From Phycisphaerae bacterium (GTDB taxonomy: Bacteria > Planctomycetota > Phycisphaerae > UBA1845 > PWPN01), in contig JAAXZI010000180.1 in assembly GCA_012719955.1 (NCBI GenBank), positions 1-55,001 on the forward strand: 55,001 nucleotides of DNA, written 5' to 3'. This document shows positions 15,537 through 23,603 of the stretch, in pieces. The translations under genes were made by a program, and so were the position numbers. The notes below the pieces were generated by a model that worked only from the letters and a program-made list of their open reading frames with translations, did not search any database and was not told the origin of the DNA. Numbering within the stretch: the stretch's first letter is position 1; each line of letters starts with the position of its first letter.

Positions 15537-16694
15537 GTGCTGAGCTTTCCGATTACTGCCGAAGTTCGAGCGGATGCCATCCGGGCGAACATTTGCGCCA
15601 TCCGCCGCCGGTTGCCGTCCGGCATGCCGATCTGCGCGGCCGTCAAGGCCAGCGCTTATGGACACGGCATCGAACATGTGCTCCCCGTCCTGGCCGGGGT
15701 CGGAGTGGAGCGAATCGCCGTCGCAAATCTTCCGGAAGCCCTGCAGGCACGGGAACTTGGGTGGAACAAGCCGATCCTTTGCCTGGGCTCGGTCCTGGCC
15801 GCCGAGAGCGAGCGCGAGCGGATCGAACGCGCCCGGGCGGTGCTCGCCAGCGGCCTGAATTGCACCGTGACCACCCAGGAGGAGGCCCGGCTCTTGTCGG
15901 CCGAGGCCATCCGGAGCGGACATCCGGCCCACGTTGAGGTGAAAGTCGATACCGGCATGGGCCGAACCGGCGTGCGCGTCGGTGAGGCACAGGAGCTGAT
16001 CGCCAGCGTCGCCGCCCTGCCGGGTATCATCCTCGAAGGCGTCTACACCCATTTCGCCACCGCAGACGAAAGCGATCCCGCCTTTACGCGGACACAGATC
16101 GAGCGTTTTACTGCACTCCAAAACGCGCTCAGGCGAAAAGAGGTACCCGTCCAGACCTACCATTCCGCCAACTCGGCGGCGGTTTTTCGTCACCCAGAAG
16201 CCCATCTGGATATGGTCCGGCCGGGACTGGCGGTCTACGGCTACTGGGGCGGGCCTGAGGGAGAACGGCCGGACGACCTCGTGCCGGCCATGCGGGTGGT
16301 GGGCAGGTTGATGGTCGTTCGGCGTCTGCCGGCCAATCATGCCGTTGGATATGGCTGCACCTTTCGCACTACCCGCGAAAGCCTCATCGGCGTGGTACCG
16401 CTCGGGTACGCGGATGGCTACCGGCGGTCGCTGAGCAACCAAGCGGTGATGACGCTGGAGGCCGTTCGGGGGCAGCCCCGCCGGACGGTCCCGGTGGTCG
16501 GGCGGATCAGCATGGATCAGACCACGGTGGATCTCACGGATGCCGGCGACGTGCGGGCAGGCGATCGCATCGTGATCATTGATGACGATCCGGCCGCTCC
16601 CAACAGCGTGGAGGCCCTGGCCGGAAAGCTGGGAACTATCCCCTACGAGATCACTTGCCTGCTGGGCCAGCGCGTCCGGCGGGTGTTGATTTAA
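15537..16694 (+). CDS. alr: Alanine racemase
   Basis: This is a PLP-dependent fold-type III racemase converting L- to D-alanine for peptidoglycan. The PLP lysine lies in AAVKASAYGHG near the N-terminus. VDTGMGRTGV, GVYTHFATAD, YHSANSAAV, VRPGLAVYG and the catalytic tyrosine in AVGYGCTF follow. The C-terminal beta domain has VGRISMDQTTVDLT. The length of about 385 residues fits the family. The frame is open back to a TTG at 15501. I chose the GTG at 15537 because the protein then begins close to the usual barrel start, but neither has a clear ribosome binding site. It is divergent from the helicase gene. Confidence 0.9.
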   Translation: MLSFPITAEVRADAIRANICAIRRRLPSGMPICAAVKASAYGHGIEHVLPVLAGVGVERIAVANLPEALQARELGWNKPILCLGSVLAAESERERIERARAVLASGLNCTVTTQEEARLLSAEAIRSGHPAHVEVKVDTGMGRTGVRVGEAQELIASVAALPGIILEGVYTHFATADESDPAFTRTQIERFTALQNALRRKEVPVQTYHSANSAAVFRHPEAHLDMVRPGLAVYGYWGGPEGERPDDLVPAMRVVGRLMVVRRLPANHAVGYGCTFRTTRESLIGVVPLGYADGYRRSLSNQAVMTLEAVRGQPRRTVPVVGRISMDQTTVDLTDAGDVRAGDRIVIIDDDPAAPNSVEALAGKLGTIPYEITCLLGQRVRRVLI

Positions 16695-16827
16695 GGAAGA
16701 GATCTGACGGAAGGAAGCGGGGACCCGTCCGGCCGTTGCAGGCGGAGCAATACTCCACCACCGCAAGTGTCAGCAGCCTTGTGTCACCGCCCTTCGCTCT
16801 GTTGAGGTCAGTTCCGGAGTAGACAGG

Positions 16828-17757
16828 ATGAAGAAGCTGGAGTCGAACCGGATTCATCAGATGGATTGCGTGAAGGGCCTTGCCCACCTGCCCCCCGGCA
16901 GCGTGGACCTGGCTTTCGCCGATCCGCCGTTCAATATCGGCTACCAGTACGATGTCTACGACGACCGGCAGGATGAAGAGAAGTACCTCGACTGGTGCCG
17001 ACAATGGATGCGGGGGGTCGTGGACGCGCTCAAGCCCACCGGCACGTTCTGGCTGGCCATCGGAGACGAGTACGCGGCGGAACTCAAGCTGATCGCGCAG
17101 AAGGAGCTGGGGCTTATCTGCCGGAACTGGGTCATCTGGTATTACACCTTCGGCGTGCACTGCAAGCAGAAATTCAGCCGCAGTCACGCCCACCTGTTCT
17201 ACTTCGTGAAGGATCGCAAGCAGTTCACGTTCAATGACGAGGCCGTGCGCGTGCCGTCCGCCCGCCAGCTTGTCTACGCCGACACCAGAGCCGACCCCAA
17301 GGGCCGCCTGCCCGATGACACCTGGATTTTGCGTCCTCAGGATCTTCCCGACGGCTTCAGGTCCGACGGCGACACCTGGTACTTCCCGCGCGTCTGCGGC
17401 ACATTCAAGGAGCGTGTCGGCGGGCATGGCTGCCAGATGCCCGAACGGCTGCTGGGGCGGATCATCCGTGCGTGCTCGAACGAGGGTGACCTGGTGCTGG
17501 ATCCATTTGGAGGCACCGGCACGACGTTGGTCGTCGCCAAGAAGCTTCGCCGGCAATACATCGGCTTTGAGCTCTCGCCGGAGTACACCAAGAAAATCGA
17601 AGGCCGCCTGCACGCCGCCAAAGAAGGCGACCCGCTCGACGGCGTCGAGGATCCGCTCACCAGCGTGCCGCCCACAAAGAACGGCCCCGTCCGTAAGAAC
17701 CGGCGCACGCCCGCGTCAGATGAAGCATCCCCACTGTTCCCGGCCGAAGCGGATTAG
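16828..17757 (+). CDS. Orphan beta-class DNA (adenine-N6 or cytosine-N4) methyltransferase
   Basis: This 309-residue protein has catalytic motif IV DPPF (residues 32-35) near the N-terminus and the AdoMet-binding motif [11 protein letters not shown] (224-233) near the C-terminus, i.e. the beta-class order of the N6_N4_Mtase family. The [15 protein letters not shown] segment before motif I and the IGFELSPEY segment after it are typical. The DPPF rather than SPP(Y/W) motif favours N6-adenine methylation. No restriction endonuclease, specificity subunit or DNA mismatch endonuclease lies beside it: alr is upstream, and a repeat region then rbfA-rtcB are downstream. It is therefore an orphan methyltransferase in this window. 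GGAG lies 9 nt before the ATG. The target sequence is unknown. Confidence 0.9.
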   Translation: MKKLESNRIHQMDCVKGLAHLPPGSVDLAFADPPFNIGYQYDVYDDRQDEEKYLDWCRQWMRGVVDALKPTGTFWLAIGDEYAAELKLIAQKELGLICRNWVIWYYTFGVHCKQKFSRSHAHLFYFVKDRKQFTFNDEAVRVPSARQLVYADTRADPKGRLPDDTWILRPQDLPDGFRSDGDTWYFPRVCGTFKERVGGHGCQMPERLLGRIIRACSNEGDLVLDPFGGTGTTLVVAKKLRRQYIGFELSPEYTKKIEGRLHAAKEGDPLDGVEDPLTSVPPTKNGPVRKNRRTPASDEASPLFPAEAD

Positions 17758-17792
17758 GGACGTTGGCAGTACGCTGATTTCGTGCCCAATGA

Positions 17793-17840
17793 GGCGGGCA
17801 GGATGCCCGCCCTCCGACTTAGGCGGGCAAGATGCCCGCC
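17793..17840. repeat. Second pair of GGCGGGCARGATGCCCGCC palindromes
   Basis: Two 19-bp palindromes occupy 17793-17811 and 17822-17840, about 35 bp after the methyltransferase stop. They share flanking CTCCGA. They match the pair at 9919-9988. About 20 bp further on lies a different repeat-like stretch, with CACAGAGACACGGAG and CACAGAGGTCACAGAG (about 17860-17905). Confidence 0.75.
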
Positions 17841-17924
17841 CTCCGAAGGCGACGGCCACAGAGACACGGAGTCTCCCACCACAGCGCACACAGAGGTCAC
17901 AGAGAATAGTGATTGAAATGAGAG

Positions 17925-17953
17925 TTGACGGACGGAGCGGACGATCATAAAGT
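17925..17953 (+). promoter_or_regulatory. Candidate sigma-70 promoter upstream of rbfA-rtcB
   Basis: TTGACG (17925-17930) and TAAAGT (17948-17953) are separated by 17 bp. The implied leader to rbfA is about 210 nt and contains a 20-codon open frame with a strong ribosome binding site. Confidence 0.45.
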
Positions 17954-18004
17954 AAGTGTCAGTTGTTCGTAGTTCTTCTTGATGAACAAGAAAGGAGGCC
18001 GACC

Positions 18005-18067
18005 ATGCAGCCGATTGCAGCTCTATCTCACAGCCGGTCGTTGAGCCTCCGGTCTGTCCCCGCCTGA
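18005..18067 (+). CDS. Possible 20-residue leader peptide
   Basis: AAAGGAGG at 17991-17998 is followed after 6 nt by an ATG opening a 20-codon frame (MQPIAALSHSRSLSLRSVPA) that ends at a TGA. The ribosome binding site is one of the strongest in the window. The peptide is Ser/Arg/Leu-rich with no clear amino-acid run. It lies between the candidate promoter and rbfA, where a leader peptide could act in attenuation. Coding status is unproven; it may be chance. Confidence 0.3.
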   Translation: MQPIAALSHSRSLSLRSVPA

Positions 18068-18170
18068 ACCAGTCTTCAGCCGGCACAATCCTTCCGCGAG
18101 GCTCTGGTGTTTAGTTCTTGAAATTCCGCGCGCTGCGCGCAGAGTTCCCCTGCGCGCATTGTGAGATACC

Positions 18171-18593
18171 ATGAGCATCAATCGGAAACCTCGAAAAACC
18201 GAGCGCCCACTCTGCGCTCAGCTTCACGAAGACGATGGCATCGATCCCAAAGAGTACTTCCGCGCGTCGCCGCATCGGCGCGACGACCGCAAGACACGTC
18301 AACTCTGCAAGCAGGTGTATCGGACCTTGAGTTGCCTGCTCGCCGGTCAGTTCGGCGACCCTGTGTTACAGGATCTGAGCGTTCAGGCAGTCGAGCCGGC
18401 GCCGGACGCTTCAAGGCTGCTGGTAACTGTCCGGCTCACGACGCTGCGAGGACAGGTCAGTCCGGAGCACGTCCTGGCCAGCCTGGCGCGTGTCCGCGGC
18501 GCGTTGCGCTGCGAAGTCGCGGCGTCTGTTCGCCGTCGCAAGGCGCCAGAACTGGTCTACCGGCTTGCCGGGCCGGTGGAAGTGACGCCATGA
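18171..18593 (+). CDS. rbfA: Ribosome-binding factor A-like protein
   Basis: This 140-residue protein has the size of RbfA (about 120-135). The middle has CKQVYRTLSCLLAGQFGDPVLQDLSVQAVEPAPDASRLLVTVRL, split by the beta strands of a KH-type fold. The end has HVLASLARVRGALRCEVAASVRRRKAPELVYRL, equivalent to the RbfA pattern LR.E.a..l.lr..PeL.f. RbfA binds the free 30S subunit and assists 16S 5'-end maturation. The family KH motif is weak by eye, so I rate it as RbfA-like. The ATG has only a weak ribosome binding site. Its stop overlaps the rtcB start by 4 nt (ATGA), a strong sign of coupled translation. Confidence 0.75.
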   Translation: MSINRKPRKTERPLCAQLHEDDGIDPKEYFRASPHRRDDRKTRQLCKQVYRTLSCLLAGQFGDPVLQDLSVQAVEPAPDASRLLVTVRLTTLRGQVSPEHVLASLARVRGALRCEVAASVRRRKAPELVYRLAGPVEVTP

Positions 18594-19738
18594 CGGAATC
18601 CTCCCGGCACCCGACACCGCTTCACGCCTGGCTCTGTGAGCCCCTGCCGCCCGACGTGCGCAAGGCGCTCGCGCGCATTCAGGCCACCGAGGACGTATGT
18701 CACGTTGCCGTCATGCCGGACGTGCATCTGGCCCACGACGTGTGCATCGGAACGGTGGTGGCCACTCGACGGCTCATCTTCCCGCAAGCGGTGGGCAGCG
18801 ACATCGGCTGTGGCATGGCGGTCATCGCATTCGACTGCCCGGCCGAGCTTCTGGCCGGCGAGGACGCGGCCGGGCGGCTCATGGTCGGGCTGCACGAGAC
18901 GGTGCCGGCCATTCGACAGGGCCGAGGCCGAATCCCGGAGCACCTGCCGGAGCCGCTTCAAGCTGCGCATCTCAGCGAGCCGCGCCTCGAAAAACTCAAG
19001 AGCCGCGACGCCCGCGTGCAGTTGGCCACCCTCGGCAGGGGCAACCATTTCCTGGAATTCCAGGCCGATGAGACCGGCCGCCTGTGGCTGATGGTCCACA
19101 CCGGCTCGCGGGCGGTTGGGCAGATGATCACGCAGCATCATCTCTCGAAAACCCAGGCGGCTTCGACTGGCTTGCGTTATCTGGATACGGAGACTGCCGG
19201 CGGCCGGGCCTATCTCTCGGACGTTCAGTGGGCTTCGGACTACGCAAGTTGGAACCGCCGCCTGCTCATGGCTGCAGCGGTCGATCTGATGCGCAGGTTA
19301 TTTGCTGTCGAACCGGTCGAGTCGTCGGCTTATGAATGCAGCCACAACCATGTCCGCCTGGAGAAGCATCTCGGAGAAGATCTGTGGGTGCATCGCAAGG
19401 GAGCCATTTCGGCTTCGGGCGGGGCACCCGGGATCATACCCGGCTCCATGGGCACCGCCAGCTATCACGTGGAAGGCCGGGGTTGCCCCGAATCACTGCG
19501 CTCCAGTTCGCACGGCGCCGGACGGGCCATGAGCCGCGAAGAGGCCCGACGACGCATCTCCGTCAAAGAAGTGCAACGGCAGATGCAGGGCGTCTGGTTC
19601 GACCACCACCGAGCCGAAGAACTGCGGGAAGAGGCCCCCGGCGCCTACAAGGATGTTGACAGGGTTATGCGCGCCCAGCGGAACCTGACCCGCATCATTC
19701 GGCGGCTCCGGCCGGTACTGTGCTACAAGGTTACATGA
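18590..19738 (+). CDS. rtcB: RtcB-type RNA-splicing ligase
   Basis: This 382-residue protein carries the conserved RtcB blocks: MPDVHLAHDVCIGTVV, QAVGSDIGCGMAVI (metal-binding Asp and Cys), LGRGNHFLEF, MVHTGSRAVG, ECSHNHVRLE, HRKGAISASGGAPGIIPGSMGTASY and SSHGAGRAMSR with the candidate guanylylated histidine. RtcB joins 2',3'-cyclic phosphate or 3'-phosphate RNA ends to 5'-OH ends using GTP and Mn2+. Bacterial copies serve in RNA repair. No archease or RtcR-type sigma-54 activator is nearby. The ATG at 18590 overlaps the rbfA-like stop (ATGA). The protein is somewhat shorter than the E. coli enzyme (408 residues). Confidence 0.93.
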   Translation: MTESSRHPTPLHAWLCEPLPPDVRKALARIQATEDVCHVAVMPDVHLAHDVCIGTVVATRRLIFPQAVGSDIGCGMAVIAFDCPAELLAGEDAAGRLMVGLHETVPAIRQGRGRIPEHLPEPLQAAHLSEPRLEKLKSRDARVQLATLGRGNHFLEFQADETGRLWLMVHTGSRAVGQMITQHHLSKTQAASTGLRYLDTETAGGRAYLSDVQWASDYASWNRRLLMAAAVDLMRRLFAVEPVESSAYECSHNHVRLEKHLGEDLWVHRKGAISASGGAPGIIPGSMGTASYHVEGRGCPESLRSSSHGAGRAMSREEARRRISVKEVQRQMQGVWFDHHRAEELREEAPGAYKDVDRVMRAQRNLTRIIRRLRPVLCYKVT

Positions 19739-19899
19739 CTTCCCGTGCAACATTTGCAGATTTTCATGCATTTTTCACACTCGGCCTCGGAATGTGCTAA
19801 AACAATGCAACAATAGCACCCGAGGCGTGCGTGGCGTTTCGTGTTTTCGGATGTTTTGTGATTGCCCCACGCCCAGTGATTGCTTCCAAGGAGATTGCC

Positions 19900-20403
19900 A
19901 TGATGTTCAGCCAAGTTATTGTCGACGCCCTCAATGACCAGATCAACATGGAGTTGCGGTCGTCGTATGCCTATCTGGCCATGTCCGCCTATTGCGAGCG
20001 GATGCATTTCCGCGGCTGCGCCCGGTGGCTGCGCCTGCAAAGCGATGAGGAATACGGCCACGCGATGAAGCTCTTCGATCTCCTGCGCGACCGCGGATGC
20101 AAGATCGTTCTGAAGGCCCTGCCTGAGCCGCCGATGGATTTCGCCTCGATTTCGGACGTCTTCGAGCAGGCCCTTCAGCATGAGATCGCGGTCAGCGAGA
20201 AGATCAACGCCATCTACGAGCTGGCGTTTCGCGAGAAAGCCTATGCGGCCGCTCCCCAGCTCGAGTGGTTCCTCACCGAGCAAATCGAGGAGGAAAAAAC
20301 TGCCCGCGATATTGTCGCCAAGTTGAACATGATCAAGAACGACCCGGCCGCCCTGCTGGACATGGACCGCGAACTCGGTTCGCGCACGCCGGGCGAAGAT
20401 TGA
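19900..20403 (+). CDS. ftnA: Non-heme bacterial ferritin
   Basis: This 167-residue four-helix protein has the ferroxidase ligands of bacterial ferritins: Glu18 in QINMELRSSYAYLAMSAYCE, Tyr25, the Glu50/Glu51 and His54 set in DEEYGHAMKLFDLLRDRG, Glu95 in HEIAVSEKI, and Gln128 in WFLTEQIEEE. PEPPMDFAS matches the BC-loop region. It stores iron as a 24-mer in the cytoplasm. The ATG at 19900 follows AAGGAG by 6 nt; a second ATG follows at once, so the start may be one codon later. A strong rho-independent terminator follows. No Fur-type operator was identified with confidence. Confidence 0.92.
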   Translation: MMFSQVIVDALNDQINMELRSSYAYLAMSAYCERMHFRGCARWLRLQSDEEYGHAMKLFDLLRDRGCKIVLKALPEPPMDFASISDVFEQALQHEIAVSEKINAIYELAFREKAYAAAPQLEWFLTEQIEEEKTARDIVAKLNMIKNDPAALLDMDRELGSRTPGED

Positions 20404-20455
20404 ACCTTATCGGATCAACCGGAGAGGTTTCAGCCTGACAATGGCTGAAGGGCCA

Positions 20456-20491
20456 ACGCAGCTCCTCCCCGCGGGAGCTGCGTGCTTTTTT
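20456..20491 (+). terminator. Rho-independent terminator after ferritin gene
   Basis: ACGCAGCTCC (20456-20465) pairs with GGAGCTGCGT (20474-20483), and TTTTTT follows at 20486-20491. The remaining gap up to the pilin gene at 20781 holds only short GC-rich hairpins (CCGCCTTCGGCGG near 20554) and no gene. Confidence 0.85.
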
Positions 20492-20780
20492 ACCTCCGCC
20501 CGCCATCCACGCCGCCCGGGATCTCACTTGAATCGCCCCATAAAAACCGACATCCGCCTTCGGCGGCCACGCTCTTACCGGCCACAGCCGGGCGCGCGTT
20601 CCCCACCCATTGCTTCTCATTCGGTCGCTCCACCTCCGGGCGTTCGTCAAGTCCTTATTGACACTGACCGATTACACCCACAGATCGATGCATTTCGCAT
20701 GCCGATCTCACTACCGGCAGAGTCGCCGGAAACCAGCGAGTCAGGGGAAACGGCCGCACTTCGGCGCAGGAGTACGTTCA

Positions 20781-21203
20781 ATGAAGCGTCTGGCATACAC
20801 ACTTGTGGAAGTCCTCATCGTTGTGATTGTGCTCGGTATTCTGGCCGCGATTGTGGTCCCTCAGTTCAGCAATGCCTCCGAGGAATCAAACCTCTCCTCG
20901 CTCAAGACCAACCTGCAGATCATTCGCGGCCAGCTTCAGCTTTACAAGATTCAGCATAACGAGACCTGGCCCAGCGCGGATAAGTTCGTCGACCAGATGA
21001 CCAAGAACACCAAGATCGACGGCTCCATCGGTCTGGCGGCCGACGGCTTTCATCTCGGGCCCTATCTCCAGACGATTCCGAATAATCCTTACACCGGCAC
21101 GAATACAGTCGGCAAAGGCGCGGTGGGCACCAGCGCCTGGTACTACGACGAGACCACCGGCGAATTCAAGGCCAATGACAGCGCGGAGCACGCCATCTAC
21201 TGA
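20781..21203 (+). CDS. GspG-like type II secretion / type IV pseudopilin
   Basis: This 140-residue protein begins MKRLAYTLVEVLIVVIVLGILAAIVVPQFSNASEES, a class III prepilin signal followed by the conserved N-terminal helix with Glu at +5. The residue before the cleavage point is Ala rather than Gly, and Tyr replaces the usual Phe at +1. The C-terminal half has the GspG-like tail LGPYLQTIPNNPYTG...WYYDETTGEFKAN. It would be processed by a prepilin peptidase (not in the window) and assembled into a pseudopilus. AGGAG lies 8 nt upstream of this ATG, so earlier in-frame starts are rejected. It precedes the pilMNOPQ-type genes on the same strand. Confidence 0.88.
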   Translation: MKRLAYTLVEVLIVVIVLGILAAIVVPQFSNASEESNLSSLKTNLQIIRGQLQLYKIQHNETWPSADKFVDQMTKNTKIDGSIGLAADGFHLGPYLQTIPNNPYTGTNTVGKGAVGTSAWYYDETTGEFKANDSAEHAIY

Positions 21204-21350
21204 ATGCCCGCCCCTGAGGGCGGATACGCGGCGGCCCTTGGGCGGTGCCTGGCCGGCCTGGTCCTCACCGCAACGACCTGAGCCGACCGGCTTGTGACCG
21301 ACTCAACGCAGGCCGCAGGGCAGAAACTGACCGGAATAGACTTGGCTTGG

Positions 21351-21386
21351 CAGGCCGCTGAGGGGGGGCGGCCTGTCGAGCCTTTT
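21351..21386 (+). terminator. Terminator-like hairpin between pilin gene and downstream operon
   Basis: CAGGCCGC (21351-21358) pairs with GCGGCCTG (21368-21375), with TTTT at 21383-21386. It may partly terminate pilin transcripts and so allow more pilin mRNA than operon mRNA. Confidence 0.55.
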
Positions 21387-21414
21387 GTGTGAATTTGGAA
21401 ACCAGGAGTCGCAC

Positions 21415-21765
21415 ATGAACCCAGGCCATTCACCCACGGATAAATCCATGGATATGCGCTGGCTTCGCTGGAGTCTGGCTGCCATAGCCTTCCTCCTGGC
21501 AGTGATCGCGGTGGAATTATCGGTCCTCACCGGTCCCCACGGGCCGCAAGCCTTCGCCCAGATCCCCGACAGCGGCGCCCAGCTTCAGCAACTCATTGAA
21601 AGCCAGAAGCAAATCAACCGCGCCCTCGAGCAAATCCTCGACCATCTCCGCACGGGCGAGATTAAGGCCCGGGTAATCGACACCGATAAGGACAAAAGGA
21701 ACCCGCTCCCTGCGCCCCGGCCGGCGAATAGTGCGCCCAGGCCGCGGTTGCCGCGGGGCCAATGA
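21415..21765 (+). CDS. Single-pass membrane protein of unknown function in pilus locus
   Basis: This 116-residue protein has a short cytoplasmic N-terminus, one membrane helix (about residues 16-38, LRWSLAAIAFLLAVIAVELSV), then a segment rich in Gln/Leu/Ile (AQLQQLIESQKQINRALEQILDHL) that looks coiled-coil. It ends in a basic, Pro-rich tail. AGGAG lies 6 nt before the ATG. It sits between the pseudopilin and pilM genes, so a role in assembly-complex scaffolding is possible, but no family is recognised. Confidence 0.75.
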   Translation: MNPGHSPTDKSMDMRWLRWSLAAIAFLLAVIAVELSVLTGPHGPQAFAQIPDSGAQLQQLIESQKQINRALEQILDHLRTGEIKARVIDTDKDKRNPLPAPRPANSAPRPRLPRGQ

Positions 21766-21810
21766 GGACGATCGTGTCGAGACGACTATTAAAGCCAGGC
21801 GGAGTGTAAC

Positions 21811-22983
21811 GTGAGCCGGTCTTTTTCCTGGGTGCGACGCCCCCTACAGCCAATCGGGCTCGATCTGGGCAGACGATTCGTGCGCATGGTCCAGGTGGCG
21901 CGCCACAAGGGGCAGATCACCGTCACGGCCGCCGCCCAGCACGAGATCGCGCCGGGCGCCTACACCTCCGCCGAACTGGAAGAGATCCACGTCCAGGCGG
22001 TTCGCACCCTGCTGGCGGGCGGACAGTTCGCCGGCCGTGAGGCGGTCATTGCCCTTCCGTGGGAGCAACTGCAACTGCGCACCGTCCGCATTCCGCCCAT
22101 GCCCGAGTCGGATATGGCCGACGCCGTCCGCTTCGAAGCCACCGACCGCTTCGGCCTTGATCCGGAGAAAGCCGAGGTCCGGTTCCTCCCCGCCGGCGAC
22201 GTCCGCCAGGGCAATGAGCTTCGCCAGGAGGTCATCGTACTGGGTGCGGAACGGTCGATCATCGACGGTTACATCAACCTGCTGGCCAGGATGGGCCTGC
22301 GTCCCGCGGCCATCGATGCCGCGCCGTGCGCCCTGTTCCGTGGATTCGAGCGTTTTCTTCGCCGCAAGGAGGACCAGGGTGACGCCAACGTCTTCATCGA
22401 TATGGGCTATCTCGGCACACGCGTGGCCATCTCCCGTGGGTCCGAACTGATCTTCGTGAAATCCATTCCGATCGGCGGGCAGCGTTTTGACGAACTGGTC
22501 GCCGAATCGCTGTCGCTCTCGCCCCATGAAGCCGTGCAGATCCGCCGCCGGCTGCGCAACCACCACGTGGCTGCCGCGACCGGCCAGGCAAACGGAGAGG
22601 GGCTGGAGAGCCTGATGGACGAGAATGTCCGCCGAATCGCCCTCGATGCCATTCGACCGGCGATCGAACAACTCAGCAAGGAAATCTCGCTCTGCGTGCG
22701 ATATTGTTCGGTGACCTTCCGGGGCCCCCGCGCCGACGCCATCACCGTGGTGGGCGGCGAGGCGCCCAACGCCGACATCCTCCAGATGCTTTCCGATCAG
22801 GTGAACATCCCCTTTCACACCGGCAAGCCGATGCGAAACATCGCCTATGAGATCGAGTCGGACGGCGCCGATCGGCGTGCCGGACAACCTGAATGGGCCA
22901 CCGCTCTCGGACTGGCTCTCAAGCCCGTCTCAACCTGGGACTCTGCCAGGCCCCGCGGAACCCTTGCGGAGGTGGGCGCATGA
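21811..22983 (+). CDS. pilM: Type IV pilus inner-membrane platform protein PilM
   Basis: This 390-residue actin-like ATPase is of the PilM family. Seen are IGLDLGRRFVRMVQV at the N-terminus (phosphate-1-like), the EAVIALPWEQLQLRTVRIPPMPESDMADAVRFEA block, NVFIDMGYLGTRVAISRGSELIFVKSIPIGG (phosphate-2-like) and ITVVGGEAPNADIL (adenosine motif). PilM sits on the cytoplasmic side and binds the N-terminus of PilN. The start is GTG with GGAG about 6 nt upstream. The gene overlaps pilN by 4 nt. Confidence 0.9.
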   Translation: MSRSFSWVRRPLQPIGLDLGRRFVRMVQVARHKGQITVTAAAQHEIAPGAYTSAELEEIHVQAVRTLLAGGQFAGREAVIALPWEQLQLRTVRIPPMPESDMADAVRFEATDRFGLDPEKAEVRFLPAGDVRQGNELRQEVIVLGAERSIIDGYINLLARMGLRPAAIDAAPCALFRGFERFLRRKEDQGDANVFIDMGYLGTRVAISRGSELIFVKSIPIGGQRFDELVAESLSLSPHEAVQIRRRLRNHHVAAATGQANGEGLESLMDENVRRIALDAIRPAIEQLSKEISLCVRYCSVTFRGPRADAITVVGGEAPNADILQMLSDQVNIPFHTGKPMRNIAYEIESDGADRRAGQPEWATALGLALKPVSTWDSARPRGTLAEVGA

Positions 22984-23603
22984 AAGAACTCGATTTCCTG
23001 CCACGGGCTTATCGCAATGCCATCGTCCGGCGCATGCACACCAGGCGAAATGTCCTGCTGACTGCCGGGTTGGTACTGGCCATGGCCGGCCTGCATTACC
23101 TGAACGCGACCCGCATCCAGTCGGCCGAGGCGTCGCTCAACCAACTGCAAAACGGCCAGTGCGGCTGGCAATCGGTACGAGCCCAGATGGCCGCGCTGCA
23201 AGCTGAAAAACTTCGCGCCCGGCGGCAACTGGATCTCATCAACCGCCTGGAAGATGCGGCCCCGCTGGACGCCGCGATCGGCGAAATCGCCGGCTTGCTC
23301 TCTGAATCCATGGCCATGCGTGGCCTCTTTGTGGAGACCGTAGAGTCAACGCCCGAACCGGCTCCGGCCGCGGTCCAGCCTGCGCCGACCGGACAGGCTG
23401 CATTGCCACCTGTCACCCGGGCGCGCATGACCGGCCTCGCGACCAACGACGTGGAAGTGGGCATCTTTCTGGGCAAGCTGAGCTCCTGCCCGCTCTTTTC
23501 GGACGTGAGCCTGAGTTTCTCCCGCGAGTGGCGCGGCGCCGGCCGGCGCATGCGCGAATTTGAGGTGAAATTCACCATCCGTCCCGTGGAGGCCACACGA
23601 TGA
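22980..23603 (+). CDS. pilN: PilN-like pilus assembly protein
   Basis: This 207-residue protein opens MKELDFLPRAYRN, close to the INLLP-type PilN motif that binds PilM. One membrane helix (about residues 25-40) follows, then a coiled-coil stretch and a C-terminal ferredoxin-like half (MTGLATNDVEVGIFLGKLSS...). Its ATG overlaps the pilM stop and its stop overlaps the pilO start, both by 4 nt. The middle is Pro/Ala-rich (residues about 122-140). The assignment rests on order and topology more than on sequence. Confidence 0.82.
   Translation: MKELDFLPRAYRNAIVRRMHTRRNVLLTAGLVLAMAGLHYLNATRIQSAEASLNQLQNGQCGWQSVRAQMAALQAEKLRARRQLDLINRLEDAAPLDAAIGEIAGLLSESMAMRGLFVETVESTPEPAPAAVQPAPTGQAALPPVTRARMTGLATNDVEVGIFLGKLSSCPLFSDVSLSFSREWRGAGRRMREFEVKFTIRPVEATR

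Noticed and set aside
16828..17757. A restriction-modification system
   Set aside because: Only the methyltransferase is present; neighbouring genes are alanine racemase and rbfA-rtcB, and no nuclease-like gene was found.
9919..17840. A CRISPR array made of the 19-bp palindromes
   Set aside because: There are only two pairs far apart, without regular spacers or cas genes.
18161..18589. N-terminal extension of rtcB by 143 codons in its frame
   Set aside because: The stretch is out of frame with the rbfA-like gene, is Arg-rich and has no RtcB similarity. The ATG at 18590 overlaps the upstream stop and starts the conserved protein.
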